DNA of 36,679 nt from Bifiguratus adelaidae (taxonomy: Eukaryota; Mucoromycota; Endogonomycetes; Endogonales). The notes beneath the pieces were generated by a model. That model saw only the letters and a program-made list of their open reading frames with translations, was not told the DNA's origin and did not search any database. The stretch's first letter is position 1, and every line of letters begins with the position of its first letter. The stretch lies in NCBI GenBank assembly GCA_002261195.1, contig MVBO01000146.1:1-36679 (forward strand). Reading direction: 5' to 3'. Made by a program: the position numbers and the translations under genes. Shown here piece after piece: positions 1 through 12,636 of this stretch.

Positions 1-1323
1 CTGCGAAAGCGTCGTATCACTGTCCGTGATTATGCTTCCTGGGTTGAATTGACCATGCAGCTTGCCCGCCAGCAATTTTTCGACTTTGCGGAGACGCTTC
101 TTCAAATACCGATTCTTCACAGTGAGATCATCAATAATGTCCCTAAAGTCACTCATTTCCGGTTGTGATGAATTAGCCTGCATCGAAGATACTTCAACAC
201 CAGGGCTTTGCAAATCGCGATCTGGTGGCAGGGTATCGAATGCCGCGCTTACGGAGGAAGTGCCGAGGTCATGCGCATGAGCTTCATAGCACCAGACGTT
301 TCGAGATGGATCTTTTGACTTGTTGTGATGACGACTGAAATGCGTATTATGATATGAGTGCGAAGAGGCATACATGTTGAGGTCGTCGGATCCAGATGAT
401 GTATTTCGTATTGCATTATGATGAACCGCATCTTTGCTTCCAAGTTCATAATCGTTCCACGAGTCAGAATCGTACTTTGAGTCATCAGCAAAACTACCAT
501 TGCCCGGCGAAACCACTGCGCGTGAGCCATGATGCCATGTTCTATGCCGATGACCATGCGAATGATGAGGGTGCATTTTGCAGCGGAGATGTAATGAAAG
601 GCAGGAAGGATTGGGTGTAGAAGATGAGGACTCTGATGATTGCGTTTCACTGTCAACCGATTTCGAATGATGCTTGCGAGGACTCCGTTCGTCCGAACCG
701 ACGTTGTACAAACCATCTTTCCGTTCCTCACCATTAGACTGTTGTTCGCCATTCAATGCAAGGTTCGGATCTTGCAGACCTGTCCATTTCCCGTCATCGG
801 TACTCCACTGCCGTACGATCCCTAGCCAGGATTCCAAATTGGCATTTTCCCCGTGTCGAACCGTCCGCAAGCGTTCCTTGTCCTCATCAGACATCTTGTC
901 ACCTGAACAAGAGGATGAGTATGATGACTGTCGCGCGAACTCCTTGACAGGAATTTTGAGGTTGTATTTTCCTCCAACAACAGCTGAGTTGCGTGGCAAG
1001 TTAGGTCGCCGACTGACCTCGTTTGGATGATGCATCATCGCTTTTGAAACCGCGTCAACGGGTGAGAGAGTGAAGAAGGTCTCACTGTCGCCATCCTCGT
1101 ATTCGTCATCATCCTCTGCTGAAGCGATATTTCCGCCTGAGCTGGTTGACAGCAAGGGAAGATCTTCCTCCCGCTGCCGCTTCACCCTCTTGATCACCGA
1201 CTCCTTGGGAGGTGGTGCATTGGTGGGTGGAACGATTCCGATGGCCGCGACCGCTGTCGCCGGTCGAACAGAGTGCGAGCATGTGCCTTTACCGTGGTCA
1301 GTCTCGCCCCTATCAACCTTCAT
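1..1323 (-). CDS. FREQUENCY-like clock protein, 5' part (runs off left edge)
   Basis: From the ATG at 1323 the minus strand is open for 441 codons with no stop up to base 1, so the gene is cut by the window edge. The protein is rich in Ser, His, Asp and Glu and looks disordered, with a basic KRVKRQR patch near residue 45 that could be a nuclear signal. Near residues 395-425 is a charged heptad stretch, DFRDIIDDLTVKNRYLKKRL, followed by RKVEKLL. It resembles the N-terminal coiled coil of fungal FREQUENCY proteins, which dimerise, bind casein kinase 1 and repress the White Collar complex. The match rests on this one motif plus composition; the kinase-binding and C-terminal parts lie outside the window. 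It could instead be an unrelated coiled-coil nuclear protein. Confidence 0.5.
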   Translation of the reverse strand, partial: MKVDRGETDHGKGTCSHSVRPATAVAAIGIVPPTNAPPPKESVIKRVKRQREEDLPLLSTSSGGNIASAEDDDEYEDGDSETFFTLSPVDAVSKAMMHHPNEVSRRPNLPRNSAVVGGKYNLKIPVKEFARQSSYSSSCSGDKMSDEDKERLRTVRHGENANLESWLGIVRQWSTDDGKWTGLQDPNLALNGEQQSNGEERKDGLYNVGSDERSPRKHHSKSVDSETQSSESSSSTPNPSCLSLHLRCKMHPHHSHGHRHRTWHHGSRAVVSPGNGSFADDSKYDSDSWNDYELGSKDAVHHNAIRNTSSGSDDLNMYASSHSYHNTHFSRHHNKSKDPSRNVWCYEAHAHDLGTSSVSAAFDTLPPDRDLQSPGVEVSSMQANSSQPEMSDFRDIIDDLTVKNRYLKKRLRKVEKLLAGKLHGQFNPGSIITDSDTTLSQ

Positions 1324-3013
1324 GGACTTTAGGTGTGGATATGTGGTTATCGCGTCGTCGCTGTAGATTCTAAGCGACTATAGTTATCGTGGCGTAGCAA
1401 CAAGAGACATAACTGAACAAGAGACCATCCACGAAGCTTAAAAATTTGAGCCATCTGGATTTATGGTTCCAAACGCTCGATTACAAGCCATCGTTCGATT
1501 TCGTGCTAATGGAACCATTCCTGTGGTACAAATGTCCAAAAAAGGCATCGAATCTGATAGAACAGCGTACGGAATAGTAGCTTATTTGAATGCTCGCTTC
1601 TGATTGGTTGTAAGCGGGGCGCCCCTAGTTCTGGCCAAAGGAAAGACTTTTTGCGAACGATGCCGAAAAAAACGAGCATGCTCATCTAGGAGAGGGGGAC
1701 AATGATGCTGTATAGGGGATAAAATGCCTAAAAAAGCATTAGCGATTCATCCATCCGTACGCGCCGACATACTCTTTGATAGAATCTGCCTCCGGATTAA
1801 CTATTGACACAAATGTCACCCTTTGAACGTTGGCGATATGAAGGTTTGCGTAACAGAGTTTTTAAGGAAAGTGAAATGACGTCTTTGTGGCTTCGGGGTG
1901 GTTTGGAGGTATGGCAAGACGATACGCCCCAAGACTTGTGTACATATCGATAAGACTGCTGATGAACGTTGATAGCATAGCAAATACGCAACTCTTATGA
2001 CTTTAGCAGCAATGTTCAGGTCAAGGTCTCGTGTGTAACGCTAAATTCAATGTGGCCCGACACGGCTTCTCTATTCTTGCTGCTTCCAATAACGCCATGA
2101 TCACACCGTTTCAGAACCTGCCTTGACGATCCTTTTCAAGGTCACGCAAGGATCCTCAATTGGAGATGGCATATGAGCTAAAATCGGTTGAGCAACCTTT
2201 TAAGTTTGATTGCTCACTCTACCCAAACCCGGACCCGTTCACGTTCCATCACCACGAGGTTAGGGTATATGCCTACGCCTTCTTTAGGCCCCAAGACGAA
2301 GGGTGACATGTGTCGACGAACATCGATGGCTATATTCCAGCGAATGTTCTCGATGATTGCTTCCGTTTATGTGCAAAATCGGCAAACGACATAATGTCAT
2401 CGAGATATTCAAGAAACGATGTCATTAATATTTAGTTTATTTCCTTTGCTGGTAAACCGCAATGACGCGATAATGAGAAGGACACCGTGCGCGTTCGATA
2501 TAAAAACTTAGGCGTTTCATATCCTGTAGCGTTATTATACATTCTTTAAATATTATGGCATGTAAGTAGTTGCATGACGACGTCGACCCAGTATCCCTGA
2601 CATAAAATAGTTGCTCCAGGTGTTGTTTGCGAAACCATCATTTCCTTTCTACTTCCACCTTTGGCCGTATTGATGGTCCGAGGATGCGGATGTTCCTTTG
2701 CACTCAACATCATCCTCACCATCCTCGGTAAGTTGTCAGCACTTAGCATGCGATGTCTCTTTTGCTGATTCAGCGGCATGTGTAGGTTGGATACCGGGCG
2801 TCATTCACGCTTTGCTCGTCACTTGTGGACCACGGCCAACACCTGCCTACCGAACTGGATATCGATACTAAATAGGGAGTCTCACTATGATCGTGTATCT
2901 AGGCCTGTAAACATTGTATATTCCCATCGTACCAACCTCCTCCATATATAGTACAGTACCACATATGTACATTGACTGATCCAAATGGCGCATTAACCCA
3001 GTGAATCCTACGA
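1324..3013. other. Intergenic region between KAE1 3' end and the FRQ-like gene
   Basis: About 1.7 kb without a convincing gene. Short open frames on both strands (for example 1797-1991 and 2546-2779 minus, 2188-2394 plus) have no recognisable domain or splice continuation. The part near 1324-1800 is the likely promoter of the FRQ-like gene. No RNA gene or long repeat was seen. Confidence 0.5.
1598..1625. promoter_or_regulatory. CCAAT box (reverse) and GGGGCGCCCC palindrome upstream of the FRQ-like gene
   Basis: ATTGG (CCAAT on the minus strand) is followed within 20 bases by the perfect 10-base palindrome GGGGCGCCCC (1616-1625), about 290 bases upstream of the FRQ-like start. CCAAT is bound by the HAP/NF-Y complex, and CCCCT-type sequence resembles stress-response elements. 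Position and sequence are seen; function is inferred. Confidence 0.25.
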
Positions 3014-4354
<1,341 letters not shown>

Positions 4355-4415
4355 GAGTGAGAAAGCACTACTGGTCGTCTAGGTATTTTTGCACAGTCTA
4401 CACAAATTCTATCGT

Positions 4416-6927
4416 CTAAAAGTAACTATCACAATCTGCGCCATTGCCATCTATCTGCCGGAATGGACTAGGTAAGCCCATGCAGTAGGCAAGCGTTATC
4501 GAGTCCGGGGTGGCAATGGAGTTTTGTTCGGGTAATACTGGGAAGGATGTCATGGGGTTCACGGGTTGTTGGTCGAACAGCTGTGATGGTTCAGCTACAA
4601 AACAATTGGGCATAGATGAATCGGTAGGAAGCATGTTCGGGCGAGGGGCTATGGAGGTTTGAGCGAATGGGTACGTCATCGGCGACAGTGTGGGAAAAGT
4701 GTCATTTGTTTTGTGATTCCATGGACTGGATGGGTTGCGTTGAGGAGTTTGCTCTGGTCGATTTGGTAGAGACGACATCGTGTCCGTACTATGGAGATAA
4801 TTGCCATTTGTTGATGTTCCGTTGTTCTCTGAAGCGGTCATGTTGGACATGACGCCGGGCCCCTTGACGCGCAAAATGAAATCTCGAAGAATGGGAAAGA
4901 AACTGGGATGGAAGGATGAAAGACGGTCCAGGGCTCTGACGCCCCATTGAAGATAGTATTCGATTTCGTTATCAGACCGTTTCATTGAGAGAAATGCGAG
5001 GACAAGGCATGCTTGAAATATCGAATTGCCTATGCGAAGAATGAGTAAACTCCTATGCGGGTAACATCTGTTCAAACTTGGAAACTTCTAAGAGAATCGT
5101 CGAAAAGCAGCCAAATCCAACTTGTCCACGATGTTGACTAAAAAAGTTGCCGAATTATAACAGCGTTGCGCACAACGGCGCAAGTCTTCGTCCATCTCAT
5201 TCACATCATCGATTAGGCGCAACATAGGACGGTACAGCAGCAATATGCTGCCATAGAACACAACCATCAAAGGACCGAGCTGTTGCAACTGTTCCTCCAT
5301 TATGCAGTTCCACGGTGTCTCAAAATTGAAGCTCATGTAGCTCGGCAATTCCGATTTCCATACACCGAGCTGCCAATCCAACCGTTGTATGATTGTTTCT
5401 CTCCGTTGCGCATGGACGGCTTCGAACAGTGCCTCGTCTTGATAAACATGCCGAACAATCCGGTTGAGAATGCGAACGAGTTTTGCGTACTGTCTAAAAA
5501 TTTGGTAAAGGCGTGGGTTGGGGCCAACGCCGAGTTGCTGCAACGAGATCCTCTCGCCACGAAAGCTTTCAGTATCAATATCTATGGGAAGATCAACATT
5601 GCATTCGTCGTCGTCGATACGTACAGGGCGTCCCGTCGCAAACCCCATACTGTATAATGTCAATACCACAACATCGTACATAGTCAAGCCTACCTAATGT
5701 CGGACATGTAACATGCCCACCATATCCTCTATCTTAGTTCGGACTCCCGTAGAGAACATTGGCGGGGATCCGGACTGTGATTCAACCCTAAATGAAAAGC
5801 AATATCGAGAGCGTGTTGCCGTAAATCTACACCCTGAATGAGCAATGCGCCTTTTGAGTATAAATAATCGTAATGTGCGAGGAGACGACATGCCCGGAGA
5901 CTGTCCAAATCGCTCCCAAAAGCAGGTAAAATGCCTATAATGCGATCATGCAGCTGCAAGGAAGAGACACTCAATTCTGATGCCAAGATCGTGTCATTTG
6001 GCGCCAAATGTCCACAAGCAACTATAAAAACGGCGCAATCAAGAATTCCGGGCCGTTCCGCTTGGGCCATCTCCACCAACGACGCCATATAGGCTTCCTC
6101 GTCCACGATGGGAACTGAATAGTGTGTAGTAGAGAAATATCTAAAGGCACAATAAGTAAATACCTTGTACCACCAAATCCGGCAAGACATACGCTTTTGA
6201 TAGATGTCTCGCGACATCTGGCGTCATAAGAACGAGCTTGTCATGAGTTTCAATGCTGGGTTTAGACGAAGATGAAGATGCGGGGAAGGACGAGCTGAGT
6301 GGCGACGGTGTGGCTACAGACGAGGGGGGCAGCATGGCACCATCATGCATCTCCTGAACGGTATTGACGTGTCTTTGCTATCCGATGTTCACCCGACTGT
6401 GCGAGACTTGGTTCGGGGGATCAGATTGCTGCCGCGCCATAGCGGGTCCATTTTCCGATCCCGACGCTTGACGCTGCCATCCCTTAGGAGGTCCGCGCTT
6501 CTTGTGGGTCTTACCGCAAAAGGAAAAGGGCGTCAACACCTTTGACCTTGCTCTACTTCTACGGCGCTGCGACCTACCTTCTCAAACGTACAGTGAACGC
6601 CTGCGAGCGTACAAGTGGTACAGGTGAGCTTTGCCAAGTCAATATCACATCTTTCAGCAAGCTTTGAGCAAAGAAGCGGAATAGCGGTGACACTTCAAAC
6701 ACTTACTTTGTCCTCTTTTTCCGACACAGGTCGCCTGGACACGAGAAGCTTACGTAAGTTATGTGCGTGCGTGTAGACTCATGATACATACATGCTTGTG
6801 TGATCCGCTTGCGTTTGCTAGTATCCTTACTACTAGTAGCCGAACCCACACCCACACCGTCTACAAAACCCGTTTCAGCCGGTGAGGAAGGTTCTTCCAG
6901 GCTGAGCGATGACACGCGAGCATCCAT
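4416..6927 (-). pseudogene. Zn2Cys6 fungal transcription factor with two in-frame TAG codons
   Basis: Seven exons (6927-6792, 6734-6707, 6650-6578, 6509-6393, 6353-6193, 6140-5694, 5649-4416) give one frame of about 731 codons. The zinc cluster is complete after splicing: C-x2-C-x6-C-x8-C-x2-C-x6-C, starting RKRITQACDLCRKKRTK, followed by the linker HKKRGPPKGW. The fungal-specific transcription factor domain follows (HLSKAYFSTTHYSVPIVDEE, RIWWACYMSD, GFATGRPVRIDDDECNVDLP). A TAG at 5729-5731 sits directly before RIWWACYMSD, and another at 5088-5090 follows FRRFS. Frame and conservation continue past both, and no good splice pair removes either. It is therefore a recently inactivated gene, a gene relying on readthrough or RNA editing, or an assembly artefact. 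Other genes here end normally in TAG, so TAG is not a reassigned codon. Confidence 0.8.
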
Positions 6928-7210
6928 GATGCACTACTCATGACATGTGGCCTTCCGAGTGATGAGAGCGTAAAAAGAGCGAGGTATAAACGACCTTCTT
7001 ATAGCGGACAAAAATGTGCACTCACCCCTCGTGTAAGCCAAGAAGTCAAGAGCCCGCTTTATTTGGTTAGCGACTTTTGAGTTTTCCCGAGAGCGTCCAA
7101 AAAGGAACGAAAACATTGGAACCGACAAACGTGTTTGTTCGGACATTGACCATGGATATGGAACAAACAAATCGTAACCATTAGTCTTTCGCACACATAA
7201 TATACACAAT

Positions 7211-10200
7211 TTATTCTGCCGGTCCCCGATAACCATCTAGCTTCTTTCTTAGAGCATTTAAGCGATTTGTAATGGAGGTGACAACTGAGCGTTGGTCAGT
7301 TGGAATGTCCATATAGAGAGAAGTACTCACATTTCTGCACTACTCGCCGGTCCTCGTCATCCATGGCTTCCTCCTCACTCTGGCTTCTGGTGTCGAGGAT
7401 AGCTTCCAGCATCCAGATGGCTATTTGATAAGCTTTCTCGCACCCGGCCAAATCCTCGCCGACGAGTTCATTGACGGCTGCATTGCGTGACTAGACGCGA
7501 TAAGGGTTTTAGTGAATAAAAACTGGCGAGAAACACGCCAAGAAGACCGAGAACATACCATTTCGAGAGCGTGATCATAAAGAAGTTTCTCCATACATAT
7601 GTCCCAATTGCCTTCATCGTTGTCATTCGGGCACTTCGATTTGGCGTACTCTGCTCGCTCAAGACATTCATTAAAGCGATCCCGCATCCACTGAACTGCA
7701 GCATTCAACCTGGGAGACGCTCCGCGTGAGCTCACGTAACCGCGAGAGACTTTGCTCCAATAATCCTTGGCCGCATCGAGACCTGTTTGCAACAGCGCGA
7801 GTGCTTTGAGGTAAAGCACCAACGTCTCTTCTGCAAGATTTGGATCAGGTGAGCTGGGAAAGGATGGCCCATATCTCGTGGATAATGCATCTCCATCTTT
7901 GCCTGGTCTCTCTTCTGCCATAAAGGGATCTGCGTTCGGAGGAGCGGGTATCAGGGTGTAAAACTTGTCGTCGGCGAAATGGGCGACAGCATAAGCTTTA
8001 CATGCGGCATCCTCGATAAGCTTCAATACAGATTCCTACCGAACGCAAAATTTAGGGGATCAGATAGCAACGAACGTTTGAACGCACCTCTTCTGCATCG
8101 CCTGTAGGCGCTCCGTCAAACACCACCAAAGATCCTACTCCGCCTAAGAGACTTGGGCGCCTGTCCAAAGTACCGGCAGTAGGACTTGGTAAAGCGCTGC
8201 CTCGATCGTTAAGCCGAGGAGGAGAATTGCCAGTACCAAACAGACGCATTGATGCCATCGAAATAGCCTTTGTCAGGGCCGACCCAGTGGATGGTCTATG
8301 ACTTAACGTCTTTGGATCTCCCAAGGTAGGGCCAGGACTATATGACGTTCCAGCTGTGGGAAGAGCGTGGAGTGGTGAGTTTTGGAAAGATACCAGCGAA
8401 GTTGGCGATGGGGATGGAGCATAACTTGTTGGCGTCATAGGCGAATTGGAGGTGGTAGGTAAGGATGAAGGAGCGGTGTGGTGAGGAAGGTTCTGCTGCG
8501 GACGTCGGGCCAAAGTTTGTATCTTTGGTGAGCTAGCTACCTCTGGGAATTGATTCGCATTATGATACTTGCCGATATACTCTGAGATACAGCACTTACC
8601 GTCTGCCAATTCATTCACTTCTACCGCGCGCTTTTCCACAACGACATATTCACGCTCGAATAGGACATCTTCTTCTGCTTGCCGGCTCCTTGACTTTTCG
8701 CTCTCGACCGAATCTTTGTCCTTGCTCCGGGCGCCTTGTATCAATAAAGAACCTGGTGGCGAAGAAACATCGTATGAGTTGGATCGCAGAGGTCTGATTG
8801 TTGGTCTTCTGGAGGAGAGAGTTGCTTCTGTTGGATACGAGGTTCCATACTGATTCTGCGGAGTGTTGGAATGGTGCGAAGAACGCTGATGGGGAGATAT
8901 TGGATGGTGCTGCTGTGCATATTGGGCTCCGGGTTCCGTTGGAGACCTTATCATTGCTTGATCGGCAAGATGTTGGCCTGAGCGACCTCTCATATGCGTT
9001 GGCGGAGATGGAGAAGATTGGCCATATCGCTGATGGACGATCATTCCGCGAGAGTCTAGGCGATCGCCTCCTGAAAATCTGCGCTCTACCCCGTGTGGCT
9101 GCGGAATCAGGTAAGCTAAGCCTTGATCTTCTGAATGCGGGCGTCGGGGATGTGAATGTCGACGCTCGTTGCCCGATAGCAGGTCTGCTTGCTCGTGCAT
9201 AGGGCTGCGCAGCAACGTGTTGGGTGAATTGATATTGGCGAAAGGGGGGATTTCATAGATATCATTGCGAGGGTGTTGAGGGTAAGCATTTATAGGCAAT
9301 CGTTCCCGTCGAGGTTGTTGATAACCCATTTGCTGCATATGAGCATTGCCGACCTGTCCACCCTCCTGTCTACGCTGGCCACCGTCACTTGGCCGGCGAT
9401 CCAAGGCAGGCGATAGTCGCTGTGACTGACGAGGCTGCGAATGATCTGAAGTCAATTCGGTTCCAGCGCTAATTGCGCGAGCTTCATCGCGTGCAACTGT
9501 AATATCTCGGACAATGGCCGGATGCGAAAAGAACTCTCCGAAAGAGATTCGTTCTACAGGATTCCTCTTTAGCAAGCGCCTGATGAAGTTCTTAAGTTCG
9601 TCGCTGATCACTTGTGTGGATGTCATGCCGGAAGCGAGAGATCCGACGAAAACATCCGAGAGGTCGTCAGCGGAGAATACTTGAGTATGGCCCGATACCG
9701 ACTCTCCCGAAGTTTCGCCTGGAAACTTGATCCGATCTCCACCCCGTTCAATCTTCTTCAGCAACTCCACGTAATTTTGCGCTCGGAACGGAGGCTTTCC
9801 CGTCACGATCTCATAAAGAACAGCTCCAACGCTCCACAAATCTGCCTTCGCGTCGTACTTTTCGTAGCGTAAGATTTCCGGTGCCATATAAAGCGGGGAT
9901 CCACACAAAGTTTCTGCTAGTGATTGAGAAGGCAGAAACCTTGCGAAACCGAAATCGGCGATCTTCAAGGTTGGCAGCTCCATCAAACCGACAAATTTAT
10001 CGTTGTTGGGCCGGCCAAGGTATGGCGCAAGCAGCAAATTCTGCCGAAATTTAAAATGCTATTCATTGATCATAGTGTTCTGGCGTACCTGAGGCTTTAT
10101 GTCGCGATGGATTAAGTTCTGAGAGCGGAGGAATTCTAGTGCTGAGGCTACAATTCCAAGTCAGCGGAATGCAGGAATTGGTCACAATCTGACACATTGA

Positions 10201-10759
10201 CTTACCAAGCTGCTTCAGGAAATGGCGGCCGATAACCTCGGGTAAGCCATAAGGGAACATCCGAGTAGTTGACCCATTTCTTTTCCGCTTGATGTACGCA
10301 CTTAAATCGCCCATGCTACAGTACTCCATGATAAGATGGATATGCGTTTCCGTTTTCTAGAAGGGTAGGGTCAGTCAAAGCGTCATCGATGCAGCAGAGA
10401 CATACAATGCAGTCCATCAATCCCACAATATGGTCATGATGTATGCTCTTTAAGATGGATATTTCAGATTCGAGATTTTGTACAAGCCTATTTGTCAGCT
10501 TCGAACGTACGACAGACTTGACAGCAGCTTGCTGAGATCGATCATTCTGCTCGTGAATCGACAAAGCGATGAGCATTCACATATTCATAGTATATATTGC
10601 TCCACGCTTTTAACCTACTTTCAAATGAGCAACGTACACCGTGGCAAAGCTGCCTTGGCCGATCTTGTGGCCTATCACATAATCGCCAAGCGGGGTGTTT
10701 TCAGCCGTGCTTGAAGACGATGACCTAGCTAGATCTTCGTTGCTTGTTCTAGTCGCCAT
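7211..10759 (-). CDS. ATG1: Autophagy-initiating serine/threonine kinase Atg1/ULK
   Basis: Eight exons (10759-10619, 10546-10406, 10356-10206, 10147-10089, 10040-8088, 8035-7559, 7490-7331, 7284-7211) give about 1051 residues, in the range of fungal Atg1. The N-terminal kinase domain (about residues 26-330) shows the glycine loop [13 protein letters not shown], catalytic Lys in [60 protein letters not shown] and [21 protein letters not shown] long Ser/Pro/Gln-rich linker follows, then a helical C-terminal region (about 720-1050) matching the tandem MIT domain that binds Atg13. Atg1 starts autophagosome formation at the phagophore assembly site under TORC1 control. Its start faces the SCP2 gene across about 1 kb. 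Confidence 0.96.
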
Positions 10760-11808
10760 GATGGAAGGACAAGGTCACGATCTGTCGGACAAAGCGCAAG
10801 CAAGCGTAGGGCAGGCTGAGAGAAATGCGCAGCCAGAGGCAGGTACAACGACAGAAGATCGTGTCAAGACAGATGAAGTCGTTGAATCGTTATATGCTTG
10901 CTATACGTAGAGTTATGAACAGTCTTTGTGAATACTTAAGCCCTGCTCAGGTTATGCGCTGTGCCGCTTGACTTGCGGAGGTCGCAACAGATGGATTGTA
11001 ACGAGTTGGCAGTAAAAAAGAGTATTATCGTAAGCTGGTGAACTACCCAGTGCTGATTAATGCGCCAAAGGAAGGAAACGTCCGCTTATTGGCCTGTCGA
11101 AGGGGACGGAAAAAGCCAGCCCAGGCAACATACACCTTCCAAGTCGTCGTAAACTTGTAGTGGCGAAGGGTTGAGGTTCGATGAGCTTGGCGACGTAAGG
11201 CACAAAAGACGTCGTAAGTTAGTATGCAGCCCTCTTCAAGCCTCCGCTTGTCAAGTGCACACTCTGTGCTGATTTCCCAGACCAGAGTGGACACAAAGCT
11301 CAGGCTTCTACACCGCAACTAACAAACAGACACGACGCAACCACTTGCAAGTATCTACGAGCAGAGGTGGCGCAACTGCTAGTATGAGTAGCAAGTCCAA
11401 GGACCACTACCAAACTTCAGAACCAAACAACCCGTACCTCAATCACCAAAGTAGAGTGACAACCAGAAACTAGAGCTTCCTGAAGATAACAGGCCAGACT
11501 TGGAGTGAATCACCTCATTGTCGAGGGTCGGTTAGTCATGGGACCAAAAATTGAGTTGGGCTAGCACAACCACTTTAAGACAGCAGTATTGGTCGCTAAC
11601 ACAGACAAACAGTCTATACTTTTCGGAAAGTAGGAGCAGGACACTCTTGGCGCATCTGTGCAATGGAAAAGGTAACAGGCCGCGGGCTTGTGCGAAGCAG
11701 TCCAAACTGTCACAAGCTTTAGTACGGAGATTGCTCCATGCACGTGAATTTGACCCTACTCCACAGTCGCGCGTTCCATAAGCAGCTTATTTGTTCTCTT
11801 TCTGTCTT
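10760..11808. other. Divergent intergenic region between ATG1 and the SCP2 gene
   Basis: About 1.05 kb between two outward-pointing starts, so it should hold both promoters and 5' leaders. Small open frames (11043-11318 and 11561-11743 minus, 11551-11781 plus) show no domain. No repeats or RNA genes were recognised. Confidence 0.5.
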
Positions 11809-12474
11809 ATGGCTTCAACTGACAAGCCGCTCTTGGCTGACTCGCTATTTCCTGAGCTTAAGCGCCAGTTGACGGAGGATCCCTCCTTGCGTCCGAACGT
11901 TAAAGCACTCTTTATCGTTAATGTTTTACGAAAGAAGCAAAAGGCAGCCACTTGGTCAGTACATAGATTGAAAATGCTTCTACTATTGCTGTATCTAACC
12001 TTCCCTAAAGGTATCTCGCTATAAATGGTATGTAGACAGACTGGCGTGTACGCATATTCATCGGAGTCAGGCAAGGCAAACGAACCTCACATTACAAAAC
12101 ACGAATCTGAATTGACGGATACGGAGCGTCACTTGAAGAAGATTCGCATTGAGGTGGAGGATGCTGACTTTTTCAATTTCATTACCGGAGGGTGAGTGAT
12201 GCATGATCGTCGACAAACACTCAGACCGGATAGCTTGACTGGTTTTCGAGCCTACATGACCGGAAAATTGAAGGTCAAGGGAGACTTGATGCTGGCTCAA
12301 AAGCTTGAAGAATTCTTTCGTAAAATGGGTGGTGTGGAGGTATGAGTCGCACTTTTCTGTACTGAGGCAAACTTGAACTTTGTTTCCTTTTAGCGGGCCA
12401 TGGAATTTATCAACAAGGACCCCGCTCTGCAAGCTCAAAGGGAGCAACAGAAGGCCATCAAGGCCAAGTTGTAA
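11809..12474 (+). CDS. SCP2 sterol-carrier domain protein with C-terminal peroxisomal signal
   Basis: Five exons (11809-11954, 12011-12027, 12071-12191, 12225-12339, 12394-12474) encode about 159 residues; the second exon is only 17 bases. The SCP2 fold is seen as RPNVKALFIVNV, a WYLAINGK strand after splicing, IEVEDADFFNFITGG and FRAYMTGKLKVKGDLMLAQK, the classic lipid-binding C-terminal segment. The protein ends in A-K-L, a canonical PTS1 peroxisome import signal. By family it is a small non-specific lipid or acyl-CoA carrier, like the yeast oleate-induced PXP-18 type, working in peroxisomal fatty-acid metabolism. The N-terminal extension (about residues 1-30) is slightly longer than the minimal domain. 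Confidence 0.92.
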
Positions 12475-12636
12475 ATTGTGTGGCTTGTAGAAGTTCAGGG
12501 ACATACCCTGGGAAGGATACATAAAGTCTTGTCACATGCTGAATGAGACAGTGGAAGTCAATATGGTGTTGTGAATTACCCTACAACATATATATTACAA
12601 GATAGTAGTCTACGTAGAAATTCCTGACTGAAAGGA
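12475..12636. other. Short convergent 3' region
   Basis: Only 162 bases separate the stop codons of the SCP2 gene (+) and the DUF8032 gene (-). The AT-rich stretch near 12585-12605 is the likely shared 3'-end and polyadenylation zone. Confidence 0.4.

Noticed and set aside
249-752. 167-codon minus-strand open frame
   Set aside because: Another minus frame over the same bases is open for 441 codons and carries a coherent coiled coil, so this is a shadow of the FRQ-like gene.
2546-2779. 77-codon minus-strand open frame in the long intergenic region
   Set aside because: No domain, no splice partners and no neighbouring exon; consistent with chance.
5040-5150. Intron that would remove the second TAG of the Zn2Cys6 gene
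   Set aside because: TTCTCTTAG could be an acceptor, but the only phase-0 donors (GTCAAC, GTGGAC) are poor compared with the GTA/GTT donors used elsewhere, and the removed part looks coding.
5088-5731. Reassignment of TAG to a sense codon in this organism
   Set aside because: KAE1, TEN1, ATP23, GFA1 and TUDOR-like copy B all end in TAG at the expected C-terminus.
12067-12522. 151-codon minus-strand open frame
   Set aside because: It is antisense to the SCP2 exons, whose spliced product matches the family end to end.
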